From NCBI RefSeq assembly GCF_000524195.1, contig NW_020170403.1:343291-407290 (forward strand): 64,000 nt of DNA, in the 5' to 3' direction. The stretch's first letter is position 1. Each line of letters opens with the position of its first letter. Origin of the DNA: Echinococcus granulosus. Lineage: Eukaryota; Platyhelminthes; Cestoda; Cyclophyllidea; Taeniidae. A model generated the notes under the pieces. It was not told the origin of the DNA and did not search any database. It was given only the letters and a program-made list of their open reading frames with translations. This document shows, piece after piece, positions 14,299 through 41,091 of this stretch. Both the position numbers and the translations under genes were made by a program.

Positions 14299-16696
14299 TT
14301 TATCCTTGGTTGCGTGTGTCCGCGTGTACTCTCATGGCCTCCCTCCCCTTTCCCTCTGGCTTCACTAGTCCAACATTCCTTGCCAACTTTGTGTACATAC
14401 TATTCTTCCAACTCTGCCTACCTGTAAGCTTCTCTCCTTCTTTGCGCCTTTGGTAGCTTTATCTGGCTTGGTTTCTTTCCTTCTCCCCCCCCCCTCTTTG
14501 TGCTTCGTCTTCCCCTTCCCCATTAGTGCTACTGGTGCTATTACCACCGCTGCTGTCGATATCTAGAGTGAGCGCAGTAGCCTGTACTAGCGATGGTAAA
14601 TGCTTGGGACGGCCTGGAGTGTCTGTCTGTGTGAGTACACATTCGCACTGTTCACCAACATACCATCACCTCCATTACTACTACTACCAACAATGGTGGG
14701 ACATTTGATTTTCAACGTCTTTTCGATTTTCAGTTAGTTGTTTTGATGGACTGGAGGATATCTTTATAAGACATCTGATTGCATGAGTAACTTTGTTAGA
14801 GGCCTACAGAGTGGAAATAAGAGGCTCTTGGCGGGCTTGCATGAAAGAGCGCCTCTTTTTGCATCATCGTTAGTCCATCTCGGGCGTTTTTCTTGGAGCT
14901 TCAACTAATGACCCGCTCTAATCACCTTGGCTACAGTCGAGTAAAGTGAGGTCAACTGTAAGGTAGGAGTGAAGATTGAATGTTGGACCATCCTCACCAC
15001 GCCGACTTCAGTGGGTCCATTCGTTTGCATACTAAAGCCCTGAAAACCGTTCGCGGTGCGCTTATTCGATTTGGCGGCTTCTCACATTCCATATGTTGAT
15101 CCCCCTTCTCTGAGGCATTAACCTGAAAGCGAACTTAGTTGAAGAGATCGTTTTCATGTCACCAGGGTTGTCACCGCATTTTTACATCTTGGAGTGGCAC
15201 CAGTTTCCCATAATCGCTACCTTGTTTCCGTTTGTACAAAACTATGAAAAAGCAATCATTTTACGGATTCCTCGAGCTTGCTCGTTCCAGGCCGGCCGCC
15301 GGGAAACGAAGTTGATGCTGATTCGGCAATTATGTTGTGGGTCTCCCATGTTCATTTTTTCGCATCGGAGGGCATTGTACGAGTTCAGAGTTAGAGCAAG
15401 CAGTCCACTGACTTCGACGAGCAGCCACGTTCTTTGCAAAGACCTATAGTCTGTGTACTGTTTCCCACGCCATCACTAATGGAACGCCCAGGTTGACCCC
15501 AAATGCCTTAAAGGGTAAGTCTGGAAACAACTTCATCATCAGCCTACAGACGGGTTGGGGGGCTATCGGTCTAAGTGAGACAAGCCGAGTTCCATGTCAT
15601 GGTGTTTAGGCCAAATCGCGGTTGACTTTAAAGTTCTGTATAGCGTCACACCTAAACCAAAAAGCATCATTTCATTTCACAGTTGTATAACTTTGCTCCT
15701 GAACGGGGATTTGGATTTACAATACTCAAACTAATCGCTATGATTGCGGGTCATGCGACTGACTGGCATGATAGTCTGATTTGTCAGAACTCCAAGTCTG
15801 TCTATTGATTGTCATTTGCCCTCTAGAAAAGTTGGTGGATTATGGCTTTATTCAGAGGAATTCATTTCCACTCTCCACTTAGCTACATTCATCTAAGCAC
15901 TAAGAGTCTCCAATTCGGCGTTCAAATCTTACGAAAAGCAACCACAAACCATTCATGGAATGCAAGCAGTTCGAAGTCCTTAACACAGAAATCGTTCACA
16001 GTAACTTTTCACCATGGCACAGAAAACGCCTTTTTAGTGTCTCCTTATACTTCACAAAACTTAATATATTGGAATCGTCGGTTGAACAGATATGTTCTCA
16101 AAACATGAAATTTGGATTAAACCCCTTTTCGGATACTATCCTCCATGGACTTCGCCTAAGTGCGATGAAGCATTTATACGCGAACACGAATGTGACCTCC
16201 TAGACGAGACAAATAAGGCAAAATCTTGGGTCCTGCGTGTAATCATTCCCTCACCTAACCATCCAATTTAACGTGCCTAAGTTTGCATGAGGAGGAAGTG
16301 GCATCCTGCGATTGTAAAATGTTAGCCTCTTGTAGTAATCTGTGAGTCAGTCTACCATTAGCTAGTCTGAGTGAGAGTCGGTGAGTCCATCCGCCGTTCC
16401 TCGACCAGGTATGACTGAGCATCCGCTGTGAAGTACAACGTTGCTGCTTCACAAAGAACGCGTCATCAGTACAGTGGAGAGTTGAGAGTGTTTCACGACC
16501 TTATTCGGGCGAATAGTCGGATTTGTTACATTTATTCACTAATGTTAGAAATGCCTTGCAAATGTCATTCCTTTGTACACCGACTTCGTAAAAACATCGC
16601 ATTAAAATATGTTCCTTAAACTCTTGAACGAAACTGTTACCCAGCTTCTTCGCTATTTCTTATGCTTTCATTTATTCAATCCTAATAATTTTGCCC
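14299..16696. other. Intergenic downstream of CAB39
   Basis: No gene recognised. It should contain the CAB39 3' untranslated region, but I find no clean AATAAA close to the stop. A pyrimidine-rich stretch with a 10-C run lies at about 14400-14520. The open frames between 15156 and 16619 overlap on both strands and show no domain or splice pattern. Confidence 0.5.
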
Positions 16697-17800
16697 TGTC
16701 CAATATCTTTTTGATGGTTTGCTAACTCTTTGTTGCTATTTACGAGCACTTTGTGCTTCCGCTAGGCAGTGTGGTCTACGAGGCATGTCAGTAGCCTCCC
16801 AGCCCTTCTGTACGTCGACAATACATACTCAGCCTTGGCATTACGTCTTCCTTCGACTCTAGGGAAGACTCGAGACGCTACATTAATGGCAGTGGAAAGC
16901 AAACCCAGTCTTAAGGGACAGCTACCCTGAGTTCTATTGCCAAATGCTAAACATTAACGCGCCAGAAGAAGGGAATATGCAGCGGATGGGATAATCTCTG
17001 ACGTCCCCTAGTAAAGGGTTAGAACTACCCCAGTCCCGTGTTCTGTAGAAATGCTATTAACTATTGAAGAGCCACCAGATGTGAACCACCAGGGATGCTC
17101 CGTTACGAAGTTGTCTACGATACTTGTATGTAGAATGGGATCCAGATAGGTAATGCTGAGCGATACTGAAGTGAGAACAAAGTGACAAAAAGGAACGGAC
17201 GTAAAACCCTCCTCCTACGAAAATATTTTAGACCCCCTCTCTTGTTAAGCGACTGCTTTTGAGTCAGTATTCCAACAATAGGCGATGGGCACACGAGACG
17301 GTCTACACATTTCCCATTTTCACAATACACTTCCCAAAAAGGACGAAATTGCATAACCAGGCAGAAAATCAGGGATTTTGTAGTTTGATATTCTTTTAAT
17401 TGCACACTAATTTGATGAGTGGAGCAGATGATACTTGAGTTTTTTACTTACAGAACCGACAACGTTGTTATGAGTGACGCGAGAGGTTGACCGTGGTGAG
17501 CGCTGGGGACGACGCTCAAAAGGAGAGGGGGCTATGTAATACTTGGAGCGCTTGTTTACCCTTTCGTTTTAGCTGCACAGATCTTAAAGCTCGCCCCTGT
17601 ACTTCCTCTGGACGGCACGGTCTCCGGGTCATGCCAGTAGCCCCTCGACGCTTCTGCACGTCGGAAATGCACATTCTGCCCCGGTATTGGGACCCACTTC
17701 GACTTTAGGAAAACTTGAGGTATTACAATTAAGATGCTTGTCAAACCTAGTTTTAAAGGGAGCTGTATTTTTCTTACGAGAATATGCATAAATATGGTCA
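16697..17800 (+). mobile_element. Decayed TRIM: LTR, internal region, LTR, partial second internal region
   Basis: The 5' LTR is about 16697-16882, ending GAGACGCTACA. It is followed by TTAATGGCAGTGGAAAGC, a mutated form of the primer-site region seen at 46484. The internal region shares blocks with the element at 46285-47272: a GAATATGCAGCGGATGGGA-like stretch, CCAGTCCCGTGTT, GCTATTAA, GTGAACCA and GACGACGCTCAAAAGG. A purine-rich tract at about 17518-17532 precedes the second LTR (17535-17727, TGTAAT...TATTACA). After that LTR the sequence again matches the start of the internal region (17728 to about 17800), so this is LTR-internal-LTR-internal, a tandem arrangement. The LTRs belong to a diverged subfamily shared with the copies at 19330 and 59194. 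No protein is encoded. Confidence 0.65.
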
Positions 17801-19329
17801 TAATGCCCATGTTGTGAAGGCAAGTAACCAACTCATTAAATGTTGTAAACTAATGCATGATCTCTTACAACTTATAACTTGTAATTATGTAAACGGCATC
17901 GGTTTTCTTCTAGCAACTTAAGTATTGTCCTATTTGAAGTCACGCTAAAAATTAGGGACGAACAGTCAGCCATGTCAGTGCCTTGTCAATGCTGATTGGA
18001 CTTACCATTGGAGTGGTAAAACCACGCAACAATGTTGTAGCACGCAATTTTATTTATTCCTACTACTAACTCCGCTACCAAAGGATCTATACAATAGTTT
18101 ACACTGCATTTCCTCCGATGCGGAGTTATTTGACTTGAAAGAGATGGAGAGGAATGCTTTGTTTTATATCAGACAATAAACAGTCTCGGTAGAACACACA
18201 GAATTTCTCAGTTGCATGATGAACCACCATTTTGCTCATTTGTGCCCTAACAGGCGACATCAGCTCCATGGAGCCGACTAGTCTGTTAGACTGCGTGGGA
18301 CTGAGGCAAATTTTGACAAATTAGAGATAGAGTAGAAAACATTAATTAGTGCAATTCCTTCAATCACCATTATTCTGCACTAAACTGTAAATCGGTCTTC
18401 CTTCACTTCGAGATATCAAGGAGGAAAAGACCACTTCCCCTTTGACCCTACTCATTTGAACTTATTCAGAACTCTTTCAGTTATTCAGTCACCTCCTTCA
18501 TTTTACTGATTTGGCTTAACTTCTTTTCTTATTAGACTCAAATGGCAGCTGAACCGTGTTACTAAATAAGAATTATTCTGAAATATATTTTGCTTTTACC
18601 ATCCATTTCACTAGAAACGCTTTTACAGTATAGTCGTCAGTTGGAAGAGAAATTTTTCAATCACAGGGAGGCACACACACAAATGAGTGCTCCCATTAAA
18701 GGTTGTGTTTGTCTACTCTAGGTTGTTTTGTTCCATAACGAACTTGTAAACTTTCCAAATGTTCCCTCAGATTTCATAGCAGTTATTTGTACAAAACGAT
18801 TTGACTAGAGGTTCACTGAAAACCAAGACTTGGGCTGAATTCACCTTCACATAACCAGGAGAGCCAACGACTTTTATGGTAAAGTACCGGAAATCGGAGC
18901 AGATAACCCCAACAGCTATTAATCTGCTAGCCTAATCGCACGTTGTCAGAGGGATAGTAAAGCGCCGTGAGATCTAACTAACCGCCAGGTTCTCATGGGC
19001 CTCTACGTTAGATGTTTCAATCCGTATGAGTGAATTCGGAACATTTTATAGACCTTAAATAACGAACTGGACATAAGATGATCTTTAAGAACACAGCAAT
19101 CCAAATAGTTATAGGAATTCAAGTGTTTGATAGTCTGACAGTCGGACAAATAAGACGAGGATTTAATTGAATTAAGTTAATTTTAGTGGAATTAAAGTGC
19201 AAAAGAAGGTGATCATAGCCTGGGACATTCTCCACAGTTTAAGTAATTTGGTTTTGAAATGGACATAGAGCGAAAGAGAAGGTAAGGTCTCCGCCAATTA
19301 GCTGAAAGAAGATGGAGTCTCTGCAATAC

Positions 19330-19525
19330 TTTGATCATTTGTTTAGCTCTTTGTTAGGGTTTTGAGGGCACTTGAGGCGCCGCCTCTGTACTTCAGTTGA
19401 GCAGCGTGGTCTACAGGCCATGCCAGTACCCCCCGCCTCCTATCCCTTCCGTACATCGGCAATACATATCCTGCCTTGGCTTTATTCCCTCTTTCGTGTT
19501 CAGGAAAGCCTCGGGGTGCTAAAGA
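19330..19525 (+). mobile_element. Decayed LTR of the TRIM family
   Basis: It matches the LTR subfamily of the 16697-17727 element through TGTACTTCAGTTGAGCAGCG, a GTGGTCTACAGGCCATGCCAGTA block, a CCCTTCCGTACATCGGCAATACATA block and TTCAGGAAAGCCTCGGGGTGC. Both ends are eroded and boundaries are approximate. No internal region is attached. Confidence 0.55.
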
Positions 19526-21927
19526 CTCTGCTTTGTAACTAGGTGCCAATACAATAATTATGGTAAAACTGATTCCTGATTTAGAATGACTTCTTTGTTC
19601 TAAGACCTCGTTCTTAATCCTCACCCCTTCCTATCTTCCCGAAGCCTATCGAGTCCTTCAAGTCAAACCGCTACTTTTACGCACTTTATCTTGACCAAAA
19701 GCTCTGATTTTTCTCAAAGTTGAAAAGTACTCGAGGGTAGAGTTAACTTATTGCTCACTAGTTAAACTTCCCTAGTAAAGAGATACACCTTGCATAATTA
19801 TAGTGCCTGGGTTTCTCTTAAGAGCATCGCAACACGTGGATAAGGTCTTAAGGAGTAGCGGAAGAGTTGCCCTAGTATTATACCTAATTAAAACGGGCAA
19901 CAAGAATTGCGAAGGCGACAATGATGCAGGCCCATTGACTAGAGACGATGAGTAAGTTGAGACCAGGGTTCGCCTCATTAGCATGTCATTAATCTTCGAC
20001 CCTCTTGGCCTTACAGGTCGTGCGTTGTTTGCACATGTGTATACGTGGCTGGAACTAGACTGTCTACCAATGGGAGAATGGGGTCATTAAGACCTCCATT
20101 CACTCTATAGAATTTGTTATTCAATTCAAAGTAACCATTTTACTAGTGCATTGAGATCACTGCATTTTAAAGTTTCTTTGTAAATGGTTAATACTGTCCC
20201 ATACGATGCGGCTTCTGTTAGGAGTTTCTCCTCCGTGTTCAGTGATTGAGGCACTCGTACGGATCCAAGAACCCAGAATGGAGGTTATGAATGCGCAAAA
20301 CTGCTGAGAATAGATAATCTGGTTTAGCGATTTCACCACTTTTTCCTAAAAGTGAAATCCTCAAACAATTTTCATGTTATTTTGCCAAGTAAACATACAT
20401 CACATCTGAAACAAACGGTTCAATGTTTAGGATCCCAATGATAGGGTGTTTCCATCGCTCCAGCATTGTTGATTATTTACTTTCACAAATTCGGGTAATT
20501 TAGGGTGGATTTGTAAATGATCAAAGGGTTTTTATTCAGTATGGCATCAAGGCGTTCACCGCTTGATCCTCAGAGGGAAGTCGGTTATCAAACTTCACTA
20601 AAGAAACGACCAACTTAAGTCAATGCCGCTCAAAATTAAAGAGAAATGTAGTAATTTACTTTATTTACCTAATTGTCGTTGTAAATCCGACCAGTCTGTT
20701 GACAAAAAAATTGGGTGAAACCAATTATTATATATCATGAGCTGATAGAAATTCATGTCGCATATTTGTGACGCCGAGCTCAGACGTGAATGGTACTGGT
20801 AGCAAATGGACCAGCCAAAAATAAAATTTTAGGCGCTTACGAGGAAAATGAACCGAGCGCAGAGACAGAAGGAGGAGTATAGCAACACATTACTTTGCGT
20901 TAAAAACACAATTTCAATTACATGAAAGTAGGGACCCAATTTGACATTATTTGATTGCATCCTGGACCAGTGCAGTTATGTAGAATCAAACATTCAGCAT
21001 TTGGCAAATGTCTATCTGCTTTGAGATGCTATCATCGCTAACCAAGTGGAATGTTACACTCAACCAGAATGTGAGAGAAAATAAGGTCTCTTACATGTGA
21101 CCCTTTCTGCCTTTCTTTACCCTGGAAATGGAAAGTTCTCCGGGTTGGTTAAATTACCAAAGCGGTATGCTGATTTCTAGAATTGAAATATGCATATGTT
21201 AATCCAGACATCACCACAAGAGCCAAAATTTTATTTCTGGGTTGACCGGACATGGCGCGGTCGTCAGGCCTGTCATCATCGCATGTTCAGTCGACACACT
21301 TTATTTGGTTCAGTCGAAACCCTGACCTAGCACGTTTTCTAGGTTGACCGTTCAACTCGGCACGAAATTGACCACGAAGGTGCGAAACTTGCTTTTTCGT
21401 GTCAAAGCCTTTAAAGAAATTGGCAGCACTGTTTGCGCATACGGGATCATGACTTCCGAGAAGTTAGTTGGTAGTTTAGGCGGAGGAAAGTTGTTTTGTG
21501 GTGCGAATAACTGCAGTAATTAATGGGAACGGTAAACAACATCAGGATAGCCTATCTTGCATGCATAAACAAACGTTTTCAGAGTAGATCAGCCAGTAAT
21601 AAGCAGCTTGCAGATAGGCATATCATCGTAAGTAATTTGACATTCCAACAGGTGCAACAGTTTTCAAGCTAACTACTCCACTATATGTCCGCGTTACTCT
21701 AAATATTCTGCAAATGCATCATTACAGACAGGGAAATAATTGGCCTTCTGAGAATTTGGGAAATATGTAAGGGTAGTTTAATAACAGTTGCTAAAATAAA
21801 GAGTTTGGTTCCGTTACATGTCCACTGTCACTCTGGAATGCGATTAACAGTAAGATAATAGGCATTACGGTGTGCATAATATCATCAAAATGTTTAGATC
21901 CCACAGTCATTGTATACCCGTCGTTTA

Positions 21928-22122
21928 TGTGGCGCGTCGAGACTTTTCTGAAGTAGAAAGAAGGCATTATACTTGGGCAGACTATACACTGTACATGTAC
22001 AGAAGAACTTGGGGGCCTCTGGCACGGCTCAAAAGCTACGCCACCCGGCGTACGTACAACGGCGGAGTTCCCACGTGGTCCGTTACCAAAACCGATAGTC
22101 AAACAATAATTAAGGTGTTACA
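21928..22122 (-). mobile_element. Solo LTR of the TRIM family, minus strand
   Basis: Read on the minus strand this 195-bp sequence begins TGTAACACC and ends at the complement of TGTGGCGCGTCGAGAC. It matches the family LTR along its length (CTTGGGCAGACTATACACTGT and GGGGGCCTCTGGCACGGC on the plus strand). The flanks TTTA (left) and ATTA (right) resemble a 4-bp duplication with one change. It looks like an old solo LTR. Confidence 0.6.
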
Positions 22123-25100
22123 ATTATTTATTTATAAAAACCGCTAAGAGCACCAAAAACACTTGTACATGTTGCCATGGCATACTGTTCGGTACATGTC
22201 ACCGAAATGCTAGCCAGAGCATCTTCAATGTTGTCTGCTCGACTTTGTGCAGTGCGCACAACAGTGGCATGAGGAAAATTCCCAAGGACTTTCGAAGAAG
22301 AATCGCATCAATGCAGTTATGTCCGAAACAATAAAAATCGGTTTGTCTCTTACGTCACTAATTGCTGGCTAATCAGAATAGTAATTAATAAAACATTTTA
22401 CGTCCCATTTATCCTAGTTAACCATACCATCACCTCGCATATCCCGGTCATCAGCCCCGAGATCAAAGGTTAAGTGGGTGAAAGGTATATTTCCAACATT
22501 CTGTTGGTTCTTGATAAGTACTTTCTTTAGCTTGCAAGAAAACTTTTCAATTCTGTACACGAAATTCCGTACGACGAGTTCGGTGACAGTCTGCAGGCCC
22601 GGCTATCTTCTTTACGTGCACGATGAGTGTTTCCTGACTAATTTGACCAAAACGCCTCCCACATTTTTTCGAACGGATAGTAGCAGATAACTTTCCAACG
22701 TAAACGATTCTGTACCTCCAGCAAAGGGCTTATTTACAAATTTTGCTTCCAGCGCAATTCTTTGCGTCGATCACTTACAAGAGAGTTTAAGTGCCGTATA
22801 ACCTTGTTGAATTGATATAGTTCTTTAGACGGTTAATGCAGACATGTAGCATGGGAGCCTGCTCACGCTGCCCATGCGACCAGTGCCTCCTGTCCTCCTC
22901 CAGTTTATGGTAAAAGCATTTTCTAGATTAGTTAGTCCCATAGCGTCACATATGTGAGACATCTGTTCTTCATTAGATTATGATAAGCGATTGCACAATA
23001 TCATGCAGCAAACAGGTTAACTGAGGTAAAAATAACAAAATTGATGCAAGACACTTATAATCTGAGGAGAGTTTATGCATTTTTAGGTTCTAAAATCGAA
23101 TAATTTGTGGGATGCGATGATCACTTCTTCTCCGAGACTCTCTCAACGAACAGGTTCCTTTAATGCTGCTATTCAAGTAAGCTAACCTTATTTTCCAGTA
23201 TTGACATCAAAATTTGTGCTGCTTCAAGTGCGATTTGAGATACACCCACCGCCGTTCACTTCGGGAGTCTCACGTCATTAGCCATATTCTAGGCAATCTA
23301 TGCTGCATCGCCATCAGCTACAAGTTGAGATCATCCATGGAGATGTGACTATCCTCCTCGACAATGTATGATTGATCAAATCCATCCCGACTTTCAAATT
23401 CGCATAATCGTGTGCCCCTAGATAGATCGAGAACTCGCCTTTACATGGTACGGTAAGACATTGTAGTCACAAGCGTCCAAATTTTTTTTGCTAGCTTAAA
23501 ATCTAGCCATCGTCATTTTGTGAGAGGAATTTTAGGGTTTTCCAGTCATTTTTGAACTCCACTTAGGTCATTTCAAGGTGTCAGAGCTAAGGACTGCTCG
23601 CATTTAGCGTGTGACTTCAAGGGTTCCTTGGGCTATTTCCACATTTATACACAAGCTTGCACAGATTGCATTTTTTAAAGCAGACTTCACCCTAAGTACT
23701 CCATTTGATTTCATAATCCGTAGTAAGAGTAGAACTTCGTGGGTTCAACTAATCAAGGCCATAAGAGAAAGTTTTAAATGAGCCAAAAGGCTTAAATCTG
23801 CACCAATGAAAACTAAGCAAAAGAAGATTTCAAAGAACAGGAATATTAAATTCTTGAGTATTATAATGATCATTAAATATGCTGTAATTACTTCTCGAAA
23901 GCACATTTTCAGGCAAAACCCACTAAATTTGCGTGATCGTTTGGCGATTTTACCGCACTAAGTAATTGCATGCGAAACTAATTACTTCAAGTGCATCAGT
24001 CTCCTGATTACTATATCGAAATCGAGTGATCAGAAACTACTTCTATGGGTATCTGTCGAATAACCAAATTTCTAGTCGGTTTGGCACCTTTGTTTGCTCT
24101 AAACTAGCGAAAATATATTACCAAGCAACCTTGGCTTATTCTTGTGTCAAATCCCGGTCAGACACAAAAAGCGACTCTGTCAAGTCCCTTTCAAGCGCCC
24201 TTAACTTCCCTGTAGTAAATGTCACGGAAATTATCAACCACTAAGTCTGACATTTTAACTTGTTGGCTTCCCAAAATGATTTCATTTAAAGTGCTTTTTA
24301 GCTGAGTCTTAAAATTTTCACTAAAACTGCAGCAATTTTTATTGAACATTTCAGATATTTAGTAGGTAGATCATTTAAAAAGATATGCTAAGTAATAAAA
24401 ACAATTTTACTTAAATTTATAAGTAGCAGTGCTTTCTACAAAGTTAAAAAACCAGTAAGTAGTTCGATTTGATTCTTTCCTATTATTTCTCACAAAACAT
24501 TATTTTCTACCAAATATTTAATCGTACTTTGCATAAATTGAGATTACTAAGCCAGTCCGAAAGTATGGAAATGAGACTGAAGACAAAAATGATGATTAAA
24601 ACAGATTCTGGAAACCTTTACTTACCGAACGCCTTTGGACGTGCAATTAGTAAAAAAACAACCTGTAAAATAAGGAGCCAAATGGCCACAAAATATTTTT
24701 CCACAACTTAGCCCGCTAGTGACCATTAATGCTATTCAAGCCGTTGCTACCTAATGATCAAAACAAGCTCCGATTTGTGCCACAAAACATCTACTTCGTG
24801 TGTATATAGAACCAACACTAAGGCCCTGACCAATTAAAAACGATGTCAGCTTCCAATCGGCCCAATCGTGGGGCAGCCACACGGCTTGCGCGCTCCTGGA
24901 AGCGCTGCCATAGCAACCTACCCGCTCCACCAACCGCAAATGTGTGCCAACCCGACAAAAGTAGGTCAAGATGACTTGTACGTGTCCCAAGATCGATTGG
25001 ACGATCGTCACGACGGCTACTTTCTCATACGCAGGCAGTTCCACCTTCACGTAGTGAATGGCTACTGTAGTGACAGTTAATGAAATCGCTCCGGCTATCT

Positions 25101-25389
25101 TTATTCCTTTCTCCAATATAACAAAGGCATAACAAGCGAGAGGGTCTTCCGGTGGAAGTGAACCAAAACTCTTAACTATGCATTTGGCACTTCAAAACCT
25201 GGTAAAGAACACTCGCTCACTTTTTAACGCATCCCTATTAAAAATTGCAATAAGGTGACAGTTTGTACTACACATGAATGATGAGGCGAGTGGGAGGGGG
25301 GATGTTGCTGGGACTCGAACAAATGCCATTGAGCTGTCTATTTGTGACGATCTTTGGAAGGACACGCCTAGCTGATTGGTCGACATTTC

Positions 25390-25575
25390 TAGGGCACATG
25401 TGCGTTGTGCAAGTGCACGTGCGTGCGTGGGCGCGTTCAAGCGTGCAAGGCCGAGTGAGCCCCCGAATGTGGGACAGGGACAGACACACACGCACATGTT
25501 CGGCATCGATCTATTGGATGCGAGCGTGCATGTGCGTGCACGAGTGTGCATGCGTGCAGGCAGAAAGCGTCCATC
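25390..25575. repeat. GTGCGTG-rich alternating purine-pyrimidine tract upstream of the collagen gene
   Basis: Runs such as GTGCACGTGCGTGCG, ACAGACACACACGCACATG and GTGCATGTGCGTGCACG cluster in the 300 bases before the collagen start codon. The stretch is clearly more GC- and CpG-rich than the rest of the intergenic DNA. Long open frames on both strands across it (for example 25192-25779 on the minus strand) are a by-product of this composition. It may include the collagen promoter or 5' untranslated region; I see no TATA box I would defend. Confidence 0.5.
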
Positions 25576-25696
25576 AGAGTGCTCGAGGTGGGGTAGCAAG
25601 AGCGAGCCCACTTGCAGTACCCGTGACGAGAGCAGTTGGGCCCAGCAGCCGGATTTTAGTCGCGCTGCGCAGCTGCCCTTTCGCGTGTCGGCAACC

Positions 25697-39235
<13,539 letters not shown>

Positions 39236-39380
39236 ACAATCCTCCAACCTCTAAACTTTCCCGTGCTTCATTCACTCACCAGCCCTGAATAACAATTAAC
39301 ACAAACAAACCACGCATTGATTCTCCTTTTTGCGCCAAATATGCAGCCTATTCCCCCAACGTGTACACCAGAATCCACTT

Positions 39381-39395
39381 CCCCCCCCCCCCCCC
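39381..39395. repeat. Homopolymer C tract (15 bases)
   Basis: An uninterrupted run of C sits inside a CT-rich low-complexity block just after the collagen gene. Homopolymers of this kind are often misassembled, so its exact length is unreliable. Confidence 0.8.
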
Positions 39396-39849
39396 TCCTT
39401 CTCCCACTCTTTTCTCTCTCCCTTCTCTCTCCGTCTTGTTTTGTGATACCGTATGGCTAAATACATTTCACGCCTGTGCCTTACTGTGCTGTACAGGCCA
39501 GTGAAGTATGAGTGCACGTGCTTGCGTACGGCAGTAAAAGAACCATGTTGGTAAATGATTACCTCGATTCTTCCCTTTTGTGCGACCTTCAAATCATGTG
39601 GTCTGATGCTGTTTATCAAGGCTAATGCTCCGATGTTTCCTTTTTATTTGGTTCTGGTGGTGGGAGTTCCGTAAAGGTATAAGTGAGGAGCTTATACATG
39701 GGAATCGGCAACTGGCAAGGTACTGCGGAAAGTAGTCTTGTAGATATGATTGCATTACAAATTTGCAAGGTAGCTTGTAATGCTTAAATTGTTTGCTAAA
39801 CTCTTGCTTTTGGTAACAGGTAACTTTAGGCTCCACCATTGTACCGCAA

Positions 39850-39955
39850 ACGGGTAGCCTGGCCTCCAGGTATGTCAGCAGCCCCGAGTCCTCCTGCAGG
39901 TCGACAATTCGAGAGATTTCGGTGAGATTTTAGCGTCCTGAGACATCCCCAAAGG
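39850..39955 (+). mobile_element. Fragment of a TRIM-family LTR
   Basis: Blocks such as GGTATGTCAGCAGCC, CTCCTGCAGGTCGACAATTCG and GCGTCCTGAGACAT correspond in order to the middle and end of the LTR at 16697-16882. The start is missing or unrecognisable. Boundaries are approximate. Confidence 0.35.
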
Positions 39956-40294
39956 CAACAAAGACATATTAATACTCAGTATAATATACGTTCAATCACA
40001 GAAGGCGCAAAGTCAATCGAGTTGCATCAGAAAGTAAAAGCAGGCCTCAATAGCTTCGGTTTATAGATCTCAATAAATGAAAAATTGCTTTTGACCTCAA
40101 ACTTGTAACCATAAACGCGATCCTCCCACTGTCCTATTGGCCGAATTAACATGCTGCGAGAGAAAAGAAATAGCGTTGTTAAAAAAAAAAGGGAAATCAC
40201 CACGTGGGCACTACTTCTTCTACACCGGCGTTTCCTTTGGTTTATTGCCTGTGTCGACAATCATAATGTAGTCGGTGCTTTAAAAACCATCCAT

Positions 40295-40394
40295 NNNNNN
40301 NNNNNNNNNNNNNNNNNNNNNNNNNNNNNNNNNNNNNNNNNNNNNNNNNNNNNNNNNNNNNNNNNNNNNNNNNNNNNNNNNNNNNNNNNNNNNN
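40295..40394. other. Assembly gap (100 N)
   Basis: Exactly 100 unknown bases, a typical scaffold gap of conventional size. It lies between genes and does not interrupt any exon I recognise. True length is unknown. Confidence 0.95.
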
Positions 40395-40558
40395 AGGGAG
40401 TTTAGGTTCAACAGCTAACCAAAGAAATTGAGCTATTTTTTTCTTTTGAATCGGATTCGACTACTACTTACACCGTTGCCAAAGGGCCATGCCACTGAGG
40501 GCGAATTCAACCCGCAAAGAATTGTGAGCATACGTAGTCATGGAAGGCTTTGTCAACT

Positions 40559-40690
40559 CGTGTAATTCTGCGTTTGGTTACGCGGATTGCACTTATGCTC
40601 GACGACATGGCACCCACACCATGCCAGTAGCCTCTCTGCCATGTTACTGTGACCCCTTACTACTTCAAAGTTGACTCAGGCAATTCGTGT
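40559..40690 (+). mobile_element. Eroded TRIM-family LTR
   Basis: Begins TGTAATTCTG and contains CACCATGCCAGTAGCCTCTCTGCC, which matches the core of the family LTR (the 'catgccagtagcc' block), with a decayed 3' half. Called from this short core and the starting TGTAAT only. Confidence 0.3.
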
Positions 40691-41091
40691 GGACCTATAA
40701 TTAGATAAATTAAATCGCAATGTATAAATAAAGGTGCTGCTGCGTCTTAAAAGCATTTTATTTGAACACAGCTGTTTCACAAGCATATTTTACAAAGGAA
40801 TGAACAATGCTTATGGTTGTTATTGAGTGTTTTCAAAGACATGTACCCTTTAAAAAGGTTGAAAAATTATTAACAAGTCAAAATGAAGCAATATAGAGCG
40901 CTCTTGGCATTTAATTGAAACATGTCAAAAGTAACATAGATGACTATGAAGCTCCATTCATTGACTTGCGATATTTGAGTGGCTACCAGATTTCTATTGC
41001 ATTACACTGCATATGTGCCATTTTTAATAACTGATATTACTCTACTTTTCATAATATTTTGAGCAACCTTAAGCACTCAAGGTTATTTCAC

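Larger units (their letters stand above)
17801..25267. other. Gene-poor intergenic region with LTR remnants
   Basis: Apart from the two LTRs listed separately I recognise no gene in these 7.5 kb. Open frames are short and unsupported. The segment at 24860-25080 is more GC-rich than its surroundings and stays open in two antisense frames, which could mark an unrecognised repeat. The sequence is otherwise AT-rich and featureless by eye. Confidence 0.5.
39236..41091. other. Intergenic between collagen and CoA-transferase genes
   Basis: No gene recognised. The stretch starts with the collagen 3' untranslated region, in which I find no canonical AATAAA. A pyrimidine-rich block with a 15-C run (39381-39395) lies at 39370-39440. 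Two eroded LTR pieces and the assembly gap follow. Confidence 0.5.
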
